From: Rhytidiadelphus loreus | Lineage: Eukaryota; Streptophyta; Bryopsida; Hypnales; Hylocomiaceae | Direction of reading: 5' to 3' | NCBI GenBank assembly: GCA_947034895.1 | Contig: OX344764.1 | Span: forward strand, 1,488,001-1,552,000 | DNA: 64,000 bases | In this document: positions 11,663 to 23,101 of the stretch, piece by piece | Layout of the letters: every line of letters begins with the position of its first letter | How positions within the stretch are numbered: the stretch's first letter is position 1 | Position numbers and translations under genes: made by a program | The notes under the pieces: generated by a model | The model's input: the letters and a program-made list of their open reading frames with translations, nothing else | Told to the model about the DNA's origin: nothing | Database searches by the model: none

Positions 11663-11990
11663 CTAGTCTCCCATACCCTTCCCAGCTTGCAATATTTCAG
11701 CTGTCCAAAAGAATGCAATCCCAACAACTCCAATTGAGCGTTCCAAGTCAGCTGCATAATATTTGGAGTTTCTCTCATCAAATTTCTTTACAAATACATT
11801 ATGTATTTGTAGAGCTTTGAGGTTATTATGAACAATTCTGTGGTTGTGCAAATAATCCATGAACAATTCAGCATACTATTTAAGAAATGGTCCATGAATG
11901 TCCTTTTTATCATCGCTAAATTGCATATTCCAGTCAATAAGATGGCGTAGATCTTTAAATGTCCCTGAGCAACATCTACCACTTCCTCTT
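11663..11990 (-). pseudogene. Protein kinase fragment, degenerate
   Basis: The minus-strand frame contains MDYLHNHRIVHNNLKALQIH, which aligns with the kinase catalytic loop (YLH...HRDLK..N). It is followed by YYAADLERSIGVVG and AEILQAGKGM, which resemble the activation segment and the APE region. The catalytic Asp is Asn (HNNLK) and the DFG-like site is ADLE. Stops and frame changes occur just upstream (a TAG near 11882), and the rest of the domain is absent. It is a decayed copy of a plant Ser/Thr kinase. The subfamily cannot be told. Confidence 0.55.
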
Positions 11991-11994
11991 CATC

Positions 11995-12840
11995 CAGATG
12001 GAGTCAGACTCCGCTAGCTGGCTTCAGTGACATAGAGCGTTTGATCTTTTCCTCGATACTCTTGTATACTCTCCATCGTGCTCACTGGTTTCTCACTGGT
12101 TGCAGGGTCGAAGAATGTTGATGATGAGGAGGTACTGGCCTAATCAGTTGCAAGAGCTGTGAGATACTCTTGAGTCACTCAAACCAGAAATTATGAGGAG
12201 ACATATTTTTGACTGGCGAGTGCTTGCGCTTGTACTTGACATCACTAGTTACTTCCCTTGCAATGCAACTCGATCGCTTTCTGCAAGCATAGTTGAGGTG
12301 TTAACGAAAGGTTTGATTCCCTTGGTAACCATCACAAAGGAAATCAGAAATTTAGCAAGAAGAGAGATAACAAGATGCATAGCCCTCATGAGCACTTGCA
12401 CATGACAAGATGAAGTCTGATGATGCAGCAGCGACAAGCACATGGGAGCAGAATACTTGACGGTCAAGAACAAGAAGCCAAGAAGATACAGATTCAATTA
12501 ACAACTCCCAAATCCAAAGAGATCGCAAGCAGAACCATACCTCAATTATCAGCGGCATCATACGATTGAGAATCGATTGAAGCTGCACCAAAATCAGATG
12601 CGTTTTGTAAACCAGGAGCGCTCGTGAAAAATGCCCGATAGAGTGAAGATTTGTAGATATATCAAACAACTTCTCCAAGTAGAAATTGAGTGTGGGGCAC
12701 ATCTGCAGACCCCTGATAGGGGTCAGCCACCAAGTCTAACTGATAGGGAAAAGTAGGGAAAGGAATGCCCACAACTTTCCTTCATACACAAAACGAGGCT
12801 GAATCAGATTTGGAACATAACACATGATTGCAGACTCCAA
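11995..12840. other. Gene-poor stretch, short ORFs only
   Basis: Overlapping minus-strand ORFs of 82 and 116 codons (12249-12497 and 12352-12702) are Leu/Ser-rich without recognisable motifs. They could be further kinase decay or chance. I support no gene here. Confidence 0.4.
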
Positions 12841-13140
12841 TCAGTGCCCTGGACAGTTCTCTCCTGACCTATCACCACCCTTGACCCTACTGTAATCAAT
12901 TCTGACAATTCCATGTATGCACGGATCAATTAAAACAAAAGAGGCTCTGGCCTGCAGCTGTAATGGAACTCTATAATAGGCACTGGGTGCATTGAAATCA
13001 ATCTTAAAGATCTCTGGTTCATTCACAGTCAATTCAGCAACGACACTCTTTATGGGGTCAAGACTCAGTGTGATATTGCCTTGGGACGACTTCAGTTCCG
13101 AAAAAAAGTCACATTTCTTTTCCCAGCCGCAGGATCTCAT
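12841..13140 (-). CDS. Hypothetical 99-residue ORF downstream of TRM5
   Basis: I do not recognise this ORF. It begins MRSCGWEKKCDFFSEL and includes a stretch like FKIDFNAPSAYYRVPLQLQA, which has protein-like composition and alternating hydrophobic residues. It lies 118 bp past the TRM5 stop, on the same strand. It could be an exon of an unannotated gene, part of the TRM5 3' UTR, or chance. I saw no signal peptide, membrane segment or repeats. Confidence 0.25.
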   Translation of the reverse strand: MRSCGWEKKCDFFSELKSSQGNITLSLDPIKSVVAELTVNEPEIFKIDFNAPSAYYRVPLQLQARASFVLIDPCIHGIVRIDYSRVKGGDRSGENCPGH

Positions 13141-13257
13141 TGATGTTCTTGGACTGGCACCCTCCTAATTTCTCGGAAGAGAAAGCATTGAAAGAGCTGC
13201 CACCAGTAAGTGCCCGAGCTTCACAGCACATGGATGCAAATGGTGGAGGAAACGCAA

Positions 13258-16200
13258 CTAGGCATACTCTCGTATTGTTGATCGTTTTGGGAATGCCACG
13301 CTGGCAGGAAGGAGGAAGGAGGCGCACAGCATGTATTTTCCAGGAGCCACAAGTCGAACGCGATGGATGCGCATTGGATGTGGCAATTCGTTCAAGATAT
13401 CGGCTATCCTCTGTATAACCATTGCCAGCCATAGAACCGGTTAAGAACAAAACGGTGCAACACCCTTGAATAATAAGTACAAAAGCTATAGTTAGTACTT
13501 TTGACGAGCAGACACAACCCACGAGGCAATAAGATTATCGACTGGGGGAGTGTCAACCAAAACAATAATTCTTCAAGGTCTGAGTGTGTGGAGCGTAACA
13601 AACCTCAGAGTATTCAGCCTCAGGATTTTTGGCCTTCGAAAAACCATATACATGGATCAGGGGCAGCGTCTTCCTCTCCCATACATCCCTTGAGAATGCA
13701 TGAACGAAAACATCTGTTCAAAATTTAAACGAATAAATTAAATCTCTCGAACTGAGTAGGCGAAGCAAAGCAGTTGTCACAGATATGTTTCAGAGAAGCT
13801 TTGTCTGGAAATCTTCAGTCAGATAGAGGAGGTAAAACCCAACCTAGGAACTCGGCTGCATCCAGAGGCAGATTCATGACCACTTGAGAAAAGAGCACAT
13901 CCCTTGCCAGTAAATTGCGCACAAATTGCCTACCATCTTCGTTGCTCACCTACAAACAAAAAGTGAAGCGCCAAAGTTTAAACCACCAATGATGAAATTC
14001 GAGGAACCAAAAGAAATGAAGTGATAAAGAGTTGCAAATAACATGACACGTCACATTCATTTTTAGACCTTGAAACCTAGGGATGACAGCAGTTCCCACT
14101 TATCCTAGATATCTATAGAATGAACACCAGAATGAGTCAGAACGTAATAGAATTCTGGAGAAGCATCAAACCTCTGCTTTATATGCTAGCTTATTCATGC
14201 CTAAATTTTGCTGCATATACGCAGCTGCAGTTGGATTCAAATCGTTAGCATACACAAACTTGACCTTCTTGGCTGCCACAACAGCTATAGGCCCAACACC
14301 AGCAAACATATCACCTGGACAGGACAGTGAAACCGTCATGAGAGTGGCAAGTCAGAATAGTGGAAAATGTCAACACAAAAACTTCATAGCAAGAACGATG
14401 ACCAGATGGTAACTGCAAGATTCACAGCTAGAAAAGCACGGAAAGTGGTTAGACACAGCTACTTACACACAATATCATATTCGTTGAAGTTATCTACAAG
14501 ACGTTGTCTTTCTGTGGCCAGTCGAGAGTTCCAATATCTACATTCACCAGTACGATATGCTTAAACGTGATCGTAAACAACTGGACTAGAACAAACTCGT
14601 GAAGTTACAACACGACCCTCCAACGTTTGGAAAAAAATCCCAATGTTCTTGAGACCACAGGCATTATATATCATCAAACCAAGGAATATAATAAAGAAGA
14701 TGAACTTTCCGTGAAACTCACACAGACGCAAGATCAAGGCGGAATGAAAAGCCATGTTCCACCACAGTTGTGACAAGGGAACTATTTCCAGCAAGAAGCT
14801 CAAGCTGCATGGTTCGATATTTGTTATGTATAACATCGGTCTTGTTCACTACTGTTCGTATTCGCGGTTTGTTTTTCTCCAACACAATCTGCGATCATAC
14901 TCCACATAAGATATTCAGGGCGGAGGAAGACACCGAGAGAGACCGAATTCGAAGATAATCCCGTGAAACCATGCTTCAACCAGACACTCAATGCATCACC
15001 ATGCCGCAAATGAATAAGGTACTAACCTGAGCTATGGTATATCGATAAGGAGCATGCTCGTTCCGCAAGTTAAGGTGAGCAATGTGGCCCACGGTCTCAA
15101 AAGCAGTGGGAATAGTCATACCCGACGGCAATACTTCTTTCAAGATCTGGCTTTAAAAAGAACAACATCAGCGTCGTGATAGACTAACTAGACTAACCTC
15201 TTGTAGGACCAAGAAATTGACCCATAATCCTGATGAGTATAAGAAGATCCAAAACCCTGGTGACTAGCATGACAGAAACTCCTAATTAAATAAAAATACT
15301 AACTACAAACTCAATAAAATTACTAAATCATACAATAACTACTTCCTTGAGCACGACTTGGATGGAACGTCACATCTATGGAGTGCACTTTGGTAATCCC
15401 ATACATGACCCACTCTTGCCAATCAGGAAATCAGTAAAAGGTGGCGAGGATGTCGGTACCTCGTCCATCAGCCAGTAGTCGTATGTTAAAGTCAGCTGGC
15501 AACGCACAAGCTCGCATCCAGCATTTCCAAGAACCACCTGCAGATTGCCAGTACATAGCTTGAGTCACTTCGATTCTCAGATACAAAAGGAGTACGCATT
15601 TCCAGGTGAATGCCATAGCCTGACCCACTCCTCTTCATTGTCCTCACAAGGGAAAACAGTTCCGACCTAATCGGACGTCAGGCAGAGAAAGAGATCGAGA
15701 CCTGCACAGCCTGCGGAAGCTCGTCCTTCGGCTTGTCTCTGAAGTTTTCATCCAGAAGCAAGAGCCGCGTCGCCTCCCTTGGATCATTAACTGCGCGATA
15801 AATATGAACAGTGAAACGAGGCCCTTGAAAGCATAATTACCCCACAATCACCGCCTATAGCTACGGAAATGCGTGCCTACAAGGATACCAAAGTCTCGCT
15901 CTATTTAGTAGATGAACTTGACGAGCATTAAGACGATCATGATTCTCTGTTCCTTTCATTGTCTCCTCTTACGCCACAGACCCTGCATTGTCGAGTCAAT
16001 GCCGTAAAGAGCTCCACCCAGGATTGCCAATCCAAAATTGGCTCTTACTCAAGAGACAAATCTAAGCGACACGCAACAAATCCTGACCTGTCCTTAAAGA
16101 GCATTGCTCCTTGAAGAGCATAACATTGGAAATTAGCAACTACGCACCATGGTTCTGAGATTTCTGGCATTCACCAACAACCTCGACAGTTACAGCTTCC

Positions 16201-17027
16201 TCTTCCCAGGCTTTGTTGCTTGACCGTCGCCCTGATTTCCGAGGCCGAATCGATTGAACTAAATCACTGTCGACACCGCGAGTCAACTTGCGCAGATTTG
16301 GAAACTTTCGTTTGTCCTTGACCGTTTCTTCACCATCGGACTCTCCAGGATACACAGCCGATCGCACAGACTCAATCAGGCTTTCCGGCGTATCAAGAGC
16401 CTGGTTATTCTCCCACAGGAGCGATTTCAGCGCCGCGTCTCCGTCGTCACCCTCTACTCTCGGTACATTCTTTACACGAGGCCAATTCAAGAGATGTCCT
16501 TTAAGCCTCGAAACATAGACTCCACATTCATCAGCCAGGACACGTATCGCTACCAAATCAAAAACCCGAGTGAAGCTCTCTCGGTCAAGCTCCGCGCCCT
16601 TCACGAATCGCGTCACCGTCCCGTCCTCTTTCACGAGCTTCTCAACGAGCTCTTTCACGTTAAGCAAGTTCGTTTCACCAAATGCGTCCAAACCTGCATC
16701 ATCAACATTCGAATTCAATTCCACTCGTGATTTCTCTTGCAAATTCTCGGGAACTTTTTCCAATTGCTGGGGCCGCAATCGCCTCCCTCGCTGCAATGAA
16801 GGTCCGAAATCGAAAGAAACGATACTACGTGTATCCCTGGCGGTATCTACGTCCTCCCCTCGCGCACAAGAGATGGCGGGTTTAGCATGAACCCTAACCC
16901 TAACTACAGAACCAGCAAACTGTGGACGAGCAGCGATGAATGGGACATGCTTGAAAGACAAGCAGCTGGATACCAAGCCCAAAGACGCAGCCCTGCTCAT
17001 TTTGGAAGAAGCAAGTTGCATCCACAC
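13258..17027 (-). CDS. TRM5: tRNA (guanine37-N1)-methyltransferase, Trm5 type, 10 exons
   Basis: Uses S-adenosylmethionine to methylate N1 of G37 next to the tRNA anticodon, which prevents frameshifting. Exons on the minus strand: 17027-16148, 15790-15702, 15537-15460, 15146-15027, 14888-14722, 14537-14467, 14314-14172, 13949-13844, 13713-13604, 13410-13258. All have GT-AG borders and consistent phase, and together encode 638 residues. Landmarks are the D1-like region with [17 protein letters not shown] (about 174-191), [18 protein letters not shown] (about 371-388), [23 protein letters not shown] motif [12 protein letters not shown] (about 469), the [11 protein letters not shown] motif, [12 protein letters not shown], and the terminal [19 protein letters not shown]. 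The first 50 or so residues are rich in Ser, Ala and Arg, suggesting organelle targeting (inferred). A second Met at residue 10 could also start. No frame breaks were seen. Confidence 0.93.
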
Positions 17028-17210
17028 TACTTATAAGTCTACATGATTCCTACTTCAATTCCTGCCAAAATTTCTCCTCGTGCTTCACACTCTCCTTGCA
17101 ACCTCGCAATCTGTTCAAAAATTATCAAGCTTTCTGGTGAGATGGAAGCTTGACAGTTTTGAAGAAGTCAGTCCACAGAACATTTCTGGTTCTAGCCGGA
17201 CGGACTGGTG
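17028..17210 (-). promoter_or_regulatory. Probable TRM5 promoter region
   Basis: Sequence directly upstream of the TRM5 start. An ACTTATAAGT palindrome lies about 10 bases upstream of the ATG, which is too close for a TATA box. Promoter role is inferred only from position. Confidence 0.3.
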
Positions 17211-18965
17211 ACCGTGGAAATCATCATCTGTGTACCGTGTGAAAGATTGGTTTAAAAAAAATCCAAAAAGCTGTCGTTGGAAATCAAACTACTAAGGTAG
17301 GTACACCCCAAACCGCCACTTTTTGCTATTGAGCCTATCTACTATTATTAGACTGGTCAGATTTTCACAAATTCTTGTTGGCAAGTGAAAGGAGGTTCCA
17401 ACGCACCAGAGAACATGGCATTTGGATACTGTATGCAAAAGTTATTAAGTTAAGGAACAAAGTTTGATTCTAAAAGCGTTTCTTCCACATAGGTACAGAA
17501 CTGATTTTGGAGATGTACACACATTGAAGATGGTGCTTTAAGGTCAATGGCACATTTGTGTGTACCTTACCTTATAAAAGACCTCCCCTTTGAGCCCCAA
17601 ATTTTGCAACTGACTTTTGTCTTGCATAGAGAGATTCTTTGTCACTCGTCGGGTGAAAAATGGTTGTAGCATTGTTTAAGGGCTAGTGAGTAGCAAGTGT
17701 CTCCAAGCTTTTTGTAAGAATGGATTGGTCACCGAGGAAACCATCCTTTTCGGTACACTGTGAATTATCTACTTAAAAAACTCTAAAATCACTCATTGGA
17801 GGTCAAACTATTGTGTGGGACCTTCCCTCATAATGACAATGTCTCTGTCAATTTTCTTACAAAGACTATGAATTTGAAATTTGCGGAACTTGTTGGTGCC
17901 AAGCTCCACCTAGCAACAATGCCATCAATTTCATCCATTCCTTGTTTTCTTTTGGATTTACCTTCAAATTGTGCTTTTGATAGATTGTTGATAAATGTCT
18001 TCCTTAGAGACAATCCTAGAGAATTGAGTTAAGAAGAAGAAAATAACAACCTTGAAGATTCTATGAAAGAAGACAACAACCATAAGAATTAATTTAGAGA
18101 AGCAAGGGAGTTTAAAGTATGCTTTCAATAGTTGTGATAGATTAAGGCAATTATTGTGGTGATAGCATATGAAAATCCAAAATGGGTAAGAAATGTCCTT
18201 TCATGTTTCCGGAAATTAGACAAGTATCTTTTCATATTTATGGAAATTAGACAAATGTCCTCTTGTGTTTAAAGAAATTGAACAAATGTCTTTCCATATC
18301 TAAAGTCCGTAGTCTATTCCTAGTGCATACTAGGTGAAATATTAACTTCCAATTAGCTAGGATTCATCACATGCACTCAAAGGTTTGGACATTGGTCATA
18401 GTTTGAACACTAGAAGAAAATTGTGTTAGAATCTCCAAAAACACGTCACTTTGTTTTTGTTAAGTTCCTGTTTTAAAATGTAGGCGAAACGCAAAAAAAC
18501 AAAAGAAAGCGTTTTTATGCGTTTTCACTATGTTTTGAAACAAGAATTTAACAAAAACAAGGTGACATGAAAACAAGGTGACGTGTTTTCAGAGATTCTA
18601 ACACAATTTTCTTCTAGTGGAAAAGGGTATTTATGATTGATTCTCTAAACTTAGACTTATACTATCCTTAGGACATTTGTAACCTATCTACAAGCAAGAT
18701 ATTGGAGCATTTTAGGTACTCTGAGTCTTTAAGAACAAACCACTACATTGTTAATTCTTAAACGCTGGGTTGGTTACCATGTGAATTATTGACTTAAAAA
18801 AATGAAAAAGTACTCATTGGAAGACAAACTAATGTAGATGATCTTCCCTTAATTTCCACACAAATTTTGGAAGATGAATAGTTGCATTTTTGTCCTACAC
18901 GAAGAGATTCTTTGTCATTCATCGGCCAAAAAACGTCCTTAGCGTCGTTTATAAATTAAGTCCTT
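17211..18965 (+). repeat. Three diverged direct copies of a dispersed repeat
   Basis: Three segments (about 17211-17680, 17725-17840 and 18770-18960) share a run of features: an ACCGTGTGAA- or TGTGAATTAT-like start, an A-rich spacer, CATTGGA followed by a CAAACTA motif, and in two of them AGAGATTCTTTGTCA. They are too diverged for exact borders. No coding content was found. They may be pieces of an old retroelement. Confidence 0.45.
18408..18619. mobile_element. 212-bp CACTA-type MITE with 3-bp TSD
   Basis: Terminal inverted repeats begin CACTAGAAGAAAATTGTGTT and end with the exact complement (AACACAATTTTCTTCTAGTG). The inverted similarity runs on for about 40 bp. The flanks are GAA at 18405-18407 and GAA at 18620-18622, a 3-bp target duplication as expected for CACTA (CMC/EnSpm) elements. 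It has no coding capacity, so it is non-autonomous. Confidence 0.9.
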
Positions 18966-19104
18966 CACCTAGTATGGGTTGATACTTTTTTCAGAAATTT
19001 TGACATGTAAAACTTAATAATAAGATGGAAAATTGTAAAATTGTAAAACAAAGGACTTAGAGTCTCAAGTGACGATTTAGGGGCTCACGTGCTCATGCTC
19101 TCGA

Positions 19105-19300
19105 GATACGACAAAGTTGTGGATGCAAAAGGTAGTGTATGACAAGGAGACTGATAGGTCGTGGGGTTTTGGATTTGTTACAATAATGAGAAATGCGGCA
19201 TAGTTGAATGCAACTTTTGAGAATCTGAATGGTGCAGATTATGAAGGGCGGGAGTTGAAAGTGGCTTTGGTCGAAGGGAATTACAAGGGAATTAGGGTTT
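19105..19300 (+). pseudogene. RRM (RNA-recognition motif) relic
   Basis: In the plus frame starting near 19134, VVYDKETDRSWGFGFVTI is an RNP1-type motif. It is followed, after an in-frame TAG at about 19201, by LNGADYEGRELKVALVEGN, the typical last strands of an RRM. The VVDAK block just upstream is in a different frame. The match is closest in style to plastid or glycine-rich RNA-binding proteins. There is no start, no second motif and at least one stop, so this is a fragment. Confidence 0.65.
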
Positions 19301-19905
19301 AAGGTTTGCATTTTCCTACAAAAGGCACAATTTGGTTTATGAACACATATATTGGTTTGAGAGTTAGAGACTTTTTGAGTAATCCAAGAGCATTGGAACA
19401 CTTACACATTTAGATTATGAAGGGAGAGTATTCGAAAGTGGTTTGGGTCCAAGAAGCCTCTACCTAGACAATATTTTGTTAGGTTTGCTCATTATAAGGG
19501 AATTATTTAGGGTTAAAGTTTGGCTTTATGTACAGAAGGCCCAATTTGGCTTCCATATACATGTAGAGTGGTTTATGAATTAGCGTTTTCTTTTGTGTTT
19601 ATCTGGAAGCACTGGAACATTTAGATTTTGAAATTATAGTTGTATAGCATTATTGCGTTAATTTGTAGCTTGTAATACAACCGTAATCTTGACACTGTAG
19701 ATTATGAAAGGTGAGAGAGTTGAAAGTAGCTTAGTCAAAGTGAAGAATCCCCCACCAAGCAATAAGTTACTATTACATATTGTTGTTCCAAGGGAATTAG
19801 GATCAAAGTTTGGCATACATATAAGTGCAGAATGGTTCATTTACAAGAATTTGAGACCTTTTATAGTAATCCAGGAGCATTGCAATGTTTAGAAATTTAG
19901 ATTAT
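19229..19905 (+). repeat. Three tandem-like copies of the RRM 3' end and flank
   Basis: A GATTATGAAGG motif followed by a GAGAGT/GGAGTT- and GAAAGT-containing stretch starts at about 19229, 19413 and 19701. Each is followed by similar downstream text (GGGAATTA, AAGTTTGGC, AATCCA, GAGCATTG). Spacing is about 185 and 290 bp. The end of an RRM exon plus its 3' flank seems to have been duplicated after pseudogenisation. Confidence 0.5.
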
Positions 19906-20675
19906 AGTTGTCAACGTGAGTGGTTTACATTCTTCAAGAGATTGATGCCCAAGCCAAACTCATTGGTTGTCAAGGCAAGAGAAAATATATAAATTTATCG
20001 CTACCAAGTGCAAATGCAAGACCCAACTGGGTACTATCAATTGCAATTGTACATGGAGTTCAATTTGGGGTGATTAGGAAGATTAAGAGCCTAGGATTTC
20101 GATCTCAGCACGTAATTTAAGACTCCAAGAGGACGCTACGATGATTTTTACTCAGTCAATGGGAGGGTATTGTGCATCAATAGATTGTTCAAGTTAATCC
20201 CAGAGAGAGAGAAAAAGAAGTAGAAGAATAAATGAGATTGAAAGAGAAAGGTTCTTATTCGAAATTTGTATTATATGATTTCCTTGATTCCTTATACTTG
20301 AATGGATTCTGTCGCCTAGTCTACATGATCGACTCTAGATCTCTAAGTTAGCTCTTGAGGAGACGTCTGCCCCTTCCGCTTACACCTCTATAGCGTTACA
20401 TTCTTAAAAATTCTGCACTCTTGTCACACTACCATCAACTAGGTGTCTTGCCACATTCAAACTAAGTCATAGTGAAAAATTTTGCGCACTACTAAGTGGT
20501 TAGATTAACCTAAAGAGGCTTGAGTGTAAGGATTTGCAGTGTCATTTGTTGTTTGTCTCTCTAGTTCTGCGTTTTCTCTCACTCAAAGAGTCTTGAGTGT
20601 AAGTTTTTGCAGTGTACTCTCTCCTGTTGGCTCTCCAGTTTTGCCTTTCTCAATTCCGTGGATTGAGCTCCCCTA
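19906..20675. other. Intergenic, possible retroelement debris
   Basis: No gene seen. Runs such as GAGAGAGAGAAAAAGAAG near 20205 and the following Ser-codon-poor AT sequence resemble LTR-like debris, but there is no paired repeat to prove it. Confidence 0.35.
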
Positions 20676-20680
20676 CCATG

Positions 20681-23101
20681 CCGTCCAATCCCCAAGTGAC
20701 CTTACAGGAGCTCGTGGAGGATGGCCATCTCGACAACGTCCCCGAGGACTTTCTCGTCTCGGAGAACGATCGTGTGAAGTTTGATGTGACGTTTGATGCG
20801 ATTCATCCACTGGCCTGGAGCTTCCCGTGATTGACGTGGACGAAGTGGAGGAGGATGTTGAACGCCAAGGTCTTATAGTGGAGCAGATCCGAAGGGCGTG
20901 CGAGCTGAATGGGGGTTCTCTTCCAAGTGAAGAATCACGGCATGCCTTTCTCTTTGATGACATGCATGGCCGCAACAAGTGTTATCGGGATTTTTTTGAG
21001 CTTCCGTAAGAGGAGAGGCCGGAATAAGATTCGAGCGGAAGCGGAAGGAGATGCGCTGCCTGATGAAGGCTATGGAGATAGATTTGGAGGCAAGGGGAGA
21101 AAGAGTGCAAATTGGAGCGATCGGTTGCGGTTGTATACGTTTCCTGTTTCTGGAAGACGATATGAGCTTTGGCCTACGCATCCTCCCTTTTTCAGGTGAC
21201 ACCATCGTTGGCTAATAACAAGTTAGAAAAATATTGGCTATGGTTCTTCAAAAAAAATTTAAAACAAAATTAATCAAGCATAGATAATTTATTACGTAGA
21301 TTAATATGTTCTCATATCTAAAGACTGAGGTTTTTAGAGTACTTGAATTTTCTTTTAAATGTCAAAATGTACTTTAACTACCATTAGATTTACCAACTAC
21401 TATTAATGTTCAGTTAATACTCATTAGATTCATATGGTTCTCATGTTACTGTTCAGTTACTTGTAAGATAATATTAATGCAATGCAAATGGTGTGAATTT
21501 CTGTTAGTGTGATGTTAGTGTCACTGGCGTTACTTTGGCAACTACGGTATACTCCACAATTAGGCAACATGAACTTGGCAATAATGTTAACATTATGTGA
21601 ATATTCATCTAGATTGGCATTAACTTGCCCTTAGTAACCTCGTGATTTTAATAGGGGAAAGTTATTTCTGGCTGAGGAGTTAGCCTTTTGAGAAAAATGT
21701 AACGAAAATTCGGATGCATATGAGTGCAGAGAAATAGTTGAGGATTACTGTGAGGAAACAGACAAGACGAGCTGGTATGTCTGATCTCCGAGCTCATTTC
21801 GGAGGGCCTCGGATTAGAAACCTCCTTCCTGAATGACTACTTCGCTGCTGGGAAATCCCAGCAAGTGTTGCAAGTGAACTATTCCCCTCCCTGTCCACAG
21901 CCGGACGTGACCATAGGTTTGAGGAAGCATTTCGACAACAACCTGATCACTCTTTTAATTTGTTGCAAGATGCAATTGTAGGGTTGCAAGTGAAGAAGGA
22001 CGAAGAGTGGATCACTGTCAGTGAAGCCTGTGGAGGGTTGGTTCGTTATCAATGTTGGCACTGGTCGATGAAATCGAGGTACATCATTGGAAACCTCCAC
22101 TGCATTATTGTTGAAGTTTTGGAGTGAACAGAGTTGAACCCCCATGAGAAGAACTCAGGTCTCTTTTAGGACTAACAATCAGATAGTTTGTACTACTGAG
22201 GATCTGGTGGAAGAGACCAAGCATATTAATACACGGTTTCTTTCTCTAGGTTCGATGCTTTAAACCTAGGCTCCTCTGGTATTTAAAAACTCGCCATTGA
22301 TCACACAATTAAGCAGTTGAAAGGTGACATTCTTAGTTTTTAGGATTATGGTGGACCACTCCAAGCATGCCACCAATCAAAAGTAGTTCCATGGCCATAG
22401 GGGTATGCATGCTAGGTTTAACAGCTTCTTGCAGATGAAGATCCCAGTTTCAGGGGGCTCTTTGAAGACTTGCAAGTCACAAACTAGACAAAGCGGAGTG
22501 ACTGAAGGGTTTGTGGTCAGATTGGAATCGCGGCTAGGTTGTACATGCAGGTTATCATTCCTAGGGTTTAATAAAAATTTACAAGAAAGGGGTTCCGTAG
22601 GGGTTGATCTCATCGACGGTTGCCTGGCTGGTGTGAATAGCTACCTTGGGTCCTGTATACTTTGGATATTAGGACTTCGCTGGCTTTGATGTCATATCAA
22701 ATGTTGGGTTGTCATGGCTGATCTTCTGTACTCCTCTTGCCCTCAACAGTCTGTTTGTTCAGGTCCCCCACACTAAAGTCCACAGGGCAGTGGGAGTGAC
22801 CATGAAGGTGGTTGATATCTTAGTCACTCTTTAGTTGCAGATTTTGATCGAGCAACGGGAGGTACAGAATTAAGTGTGGAGCACCGGGCATTTGCGAGCT
22901 CAAAGTCCCGTTAGTATATCAATTGCCACTTTCAGTGCCCCTTCAGCAGACGAGACAGTTGCAGGTCCCATCCCTGAGTTGCTGACTGCCAAAGAGCTTC
23001 CTGCCGAGGTTCAAACCGATTAAGTTCTCCGAGTTTAAGAAATCGTTTTACTATGCCGGCTGGGCGAAAGCTTCCTCTGGCAAAGGGCATCTTGGTCACT
23101 A
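20681..23101 (+). pseudogene. 2-oxoglutarate/Fe(II) dioxygenase pseudogene (DOXC type)
   Basis: Relic of a plant specialised-metabolism oxygenase (flavonol synthase / DMR6-like class). Exon 1 (20681-about 21195) has VPEDFLVSENDRVKFDV, LELPVIDVDEVEEDVERQ, QIRRACE, FQVKNHGMP, DFFELP, then GYGDRFGGKGRKSANWSDRL. Exon 2 (about 21700-22240) has SFLNDYFAAGKSQQVLQVNY, PPCPQPDVTIGLRKHFDNNL with the HxD iron ligand intact, and EGWFVINVGTG. Exon 3 (about 22855-23101) has VEHRAFASSKSR, ISIATFSAPSADETVAG and KFSEFKKSFYYAGWAKAS. The blocks sit in several frames: a five-base insertion near 20810, breaks near 20905, 20955 and 21010, and a TAG-containing insertion near 22915. Introns are kept, so it is a duplicated gene that has decayed. 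Confidence 0.85.

Noticed and set aside
13109..13522. 137-codon minus-strand ORF with a hydrophobic N-terminus
   Set aside because: It overlaps the last TRM5 exon in another frame; the TRM5 frame matches the conserved C-terminus, so the apparent membrane segment is intron sequence.
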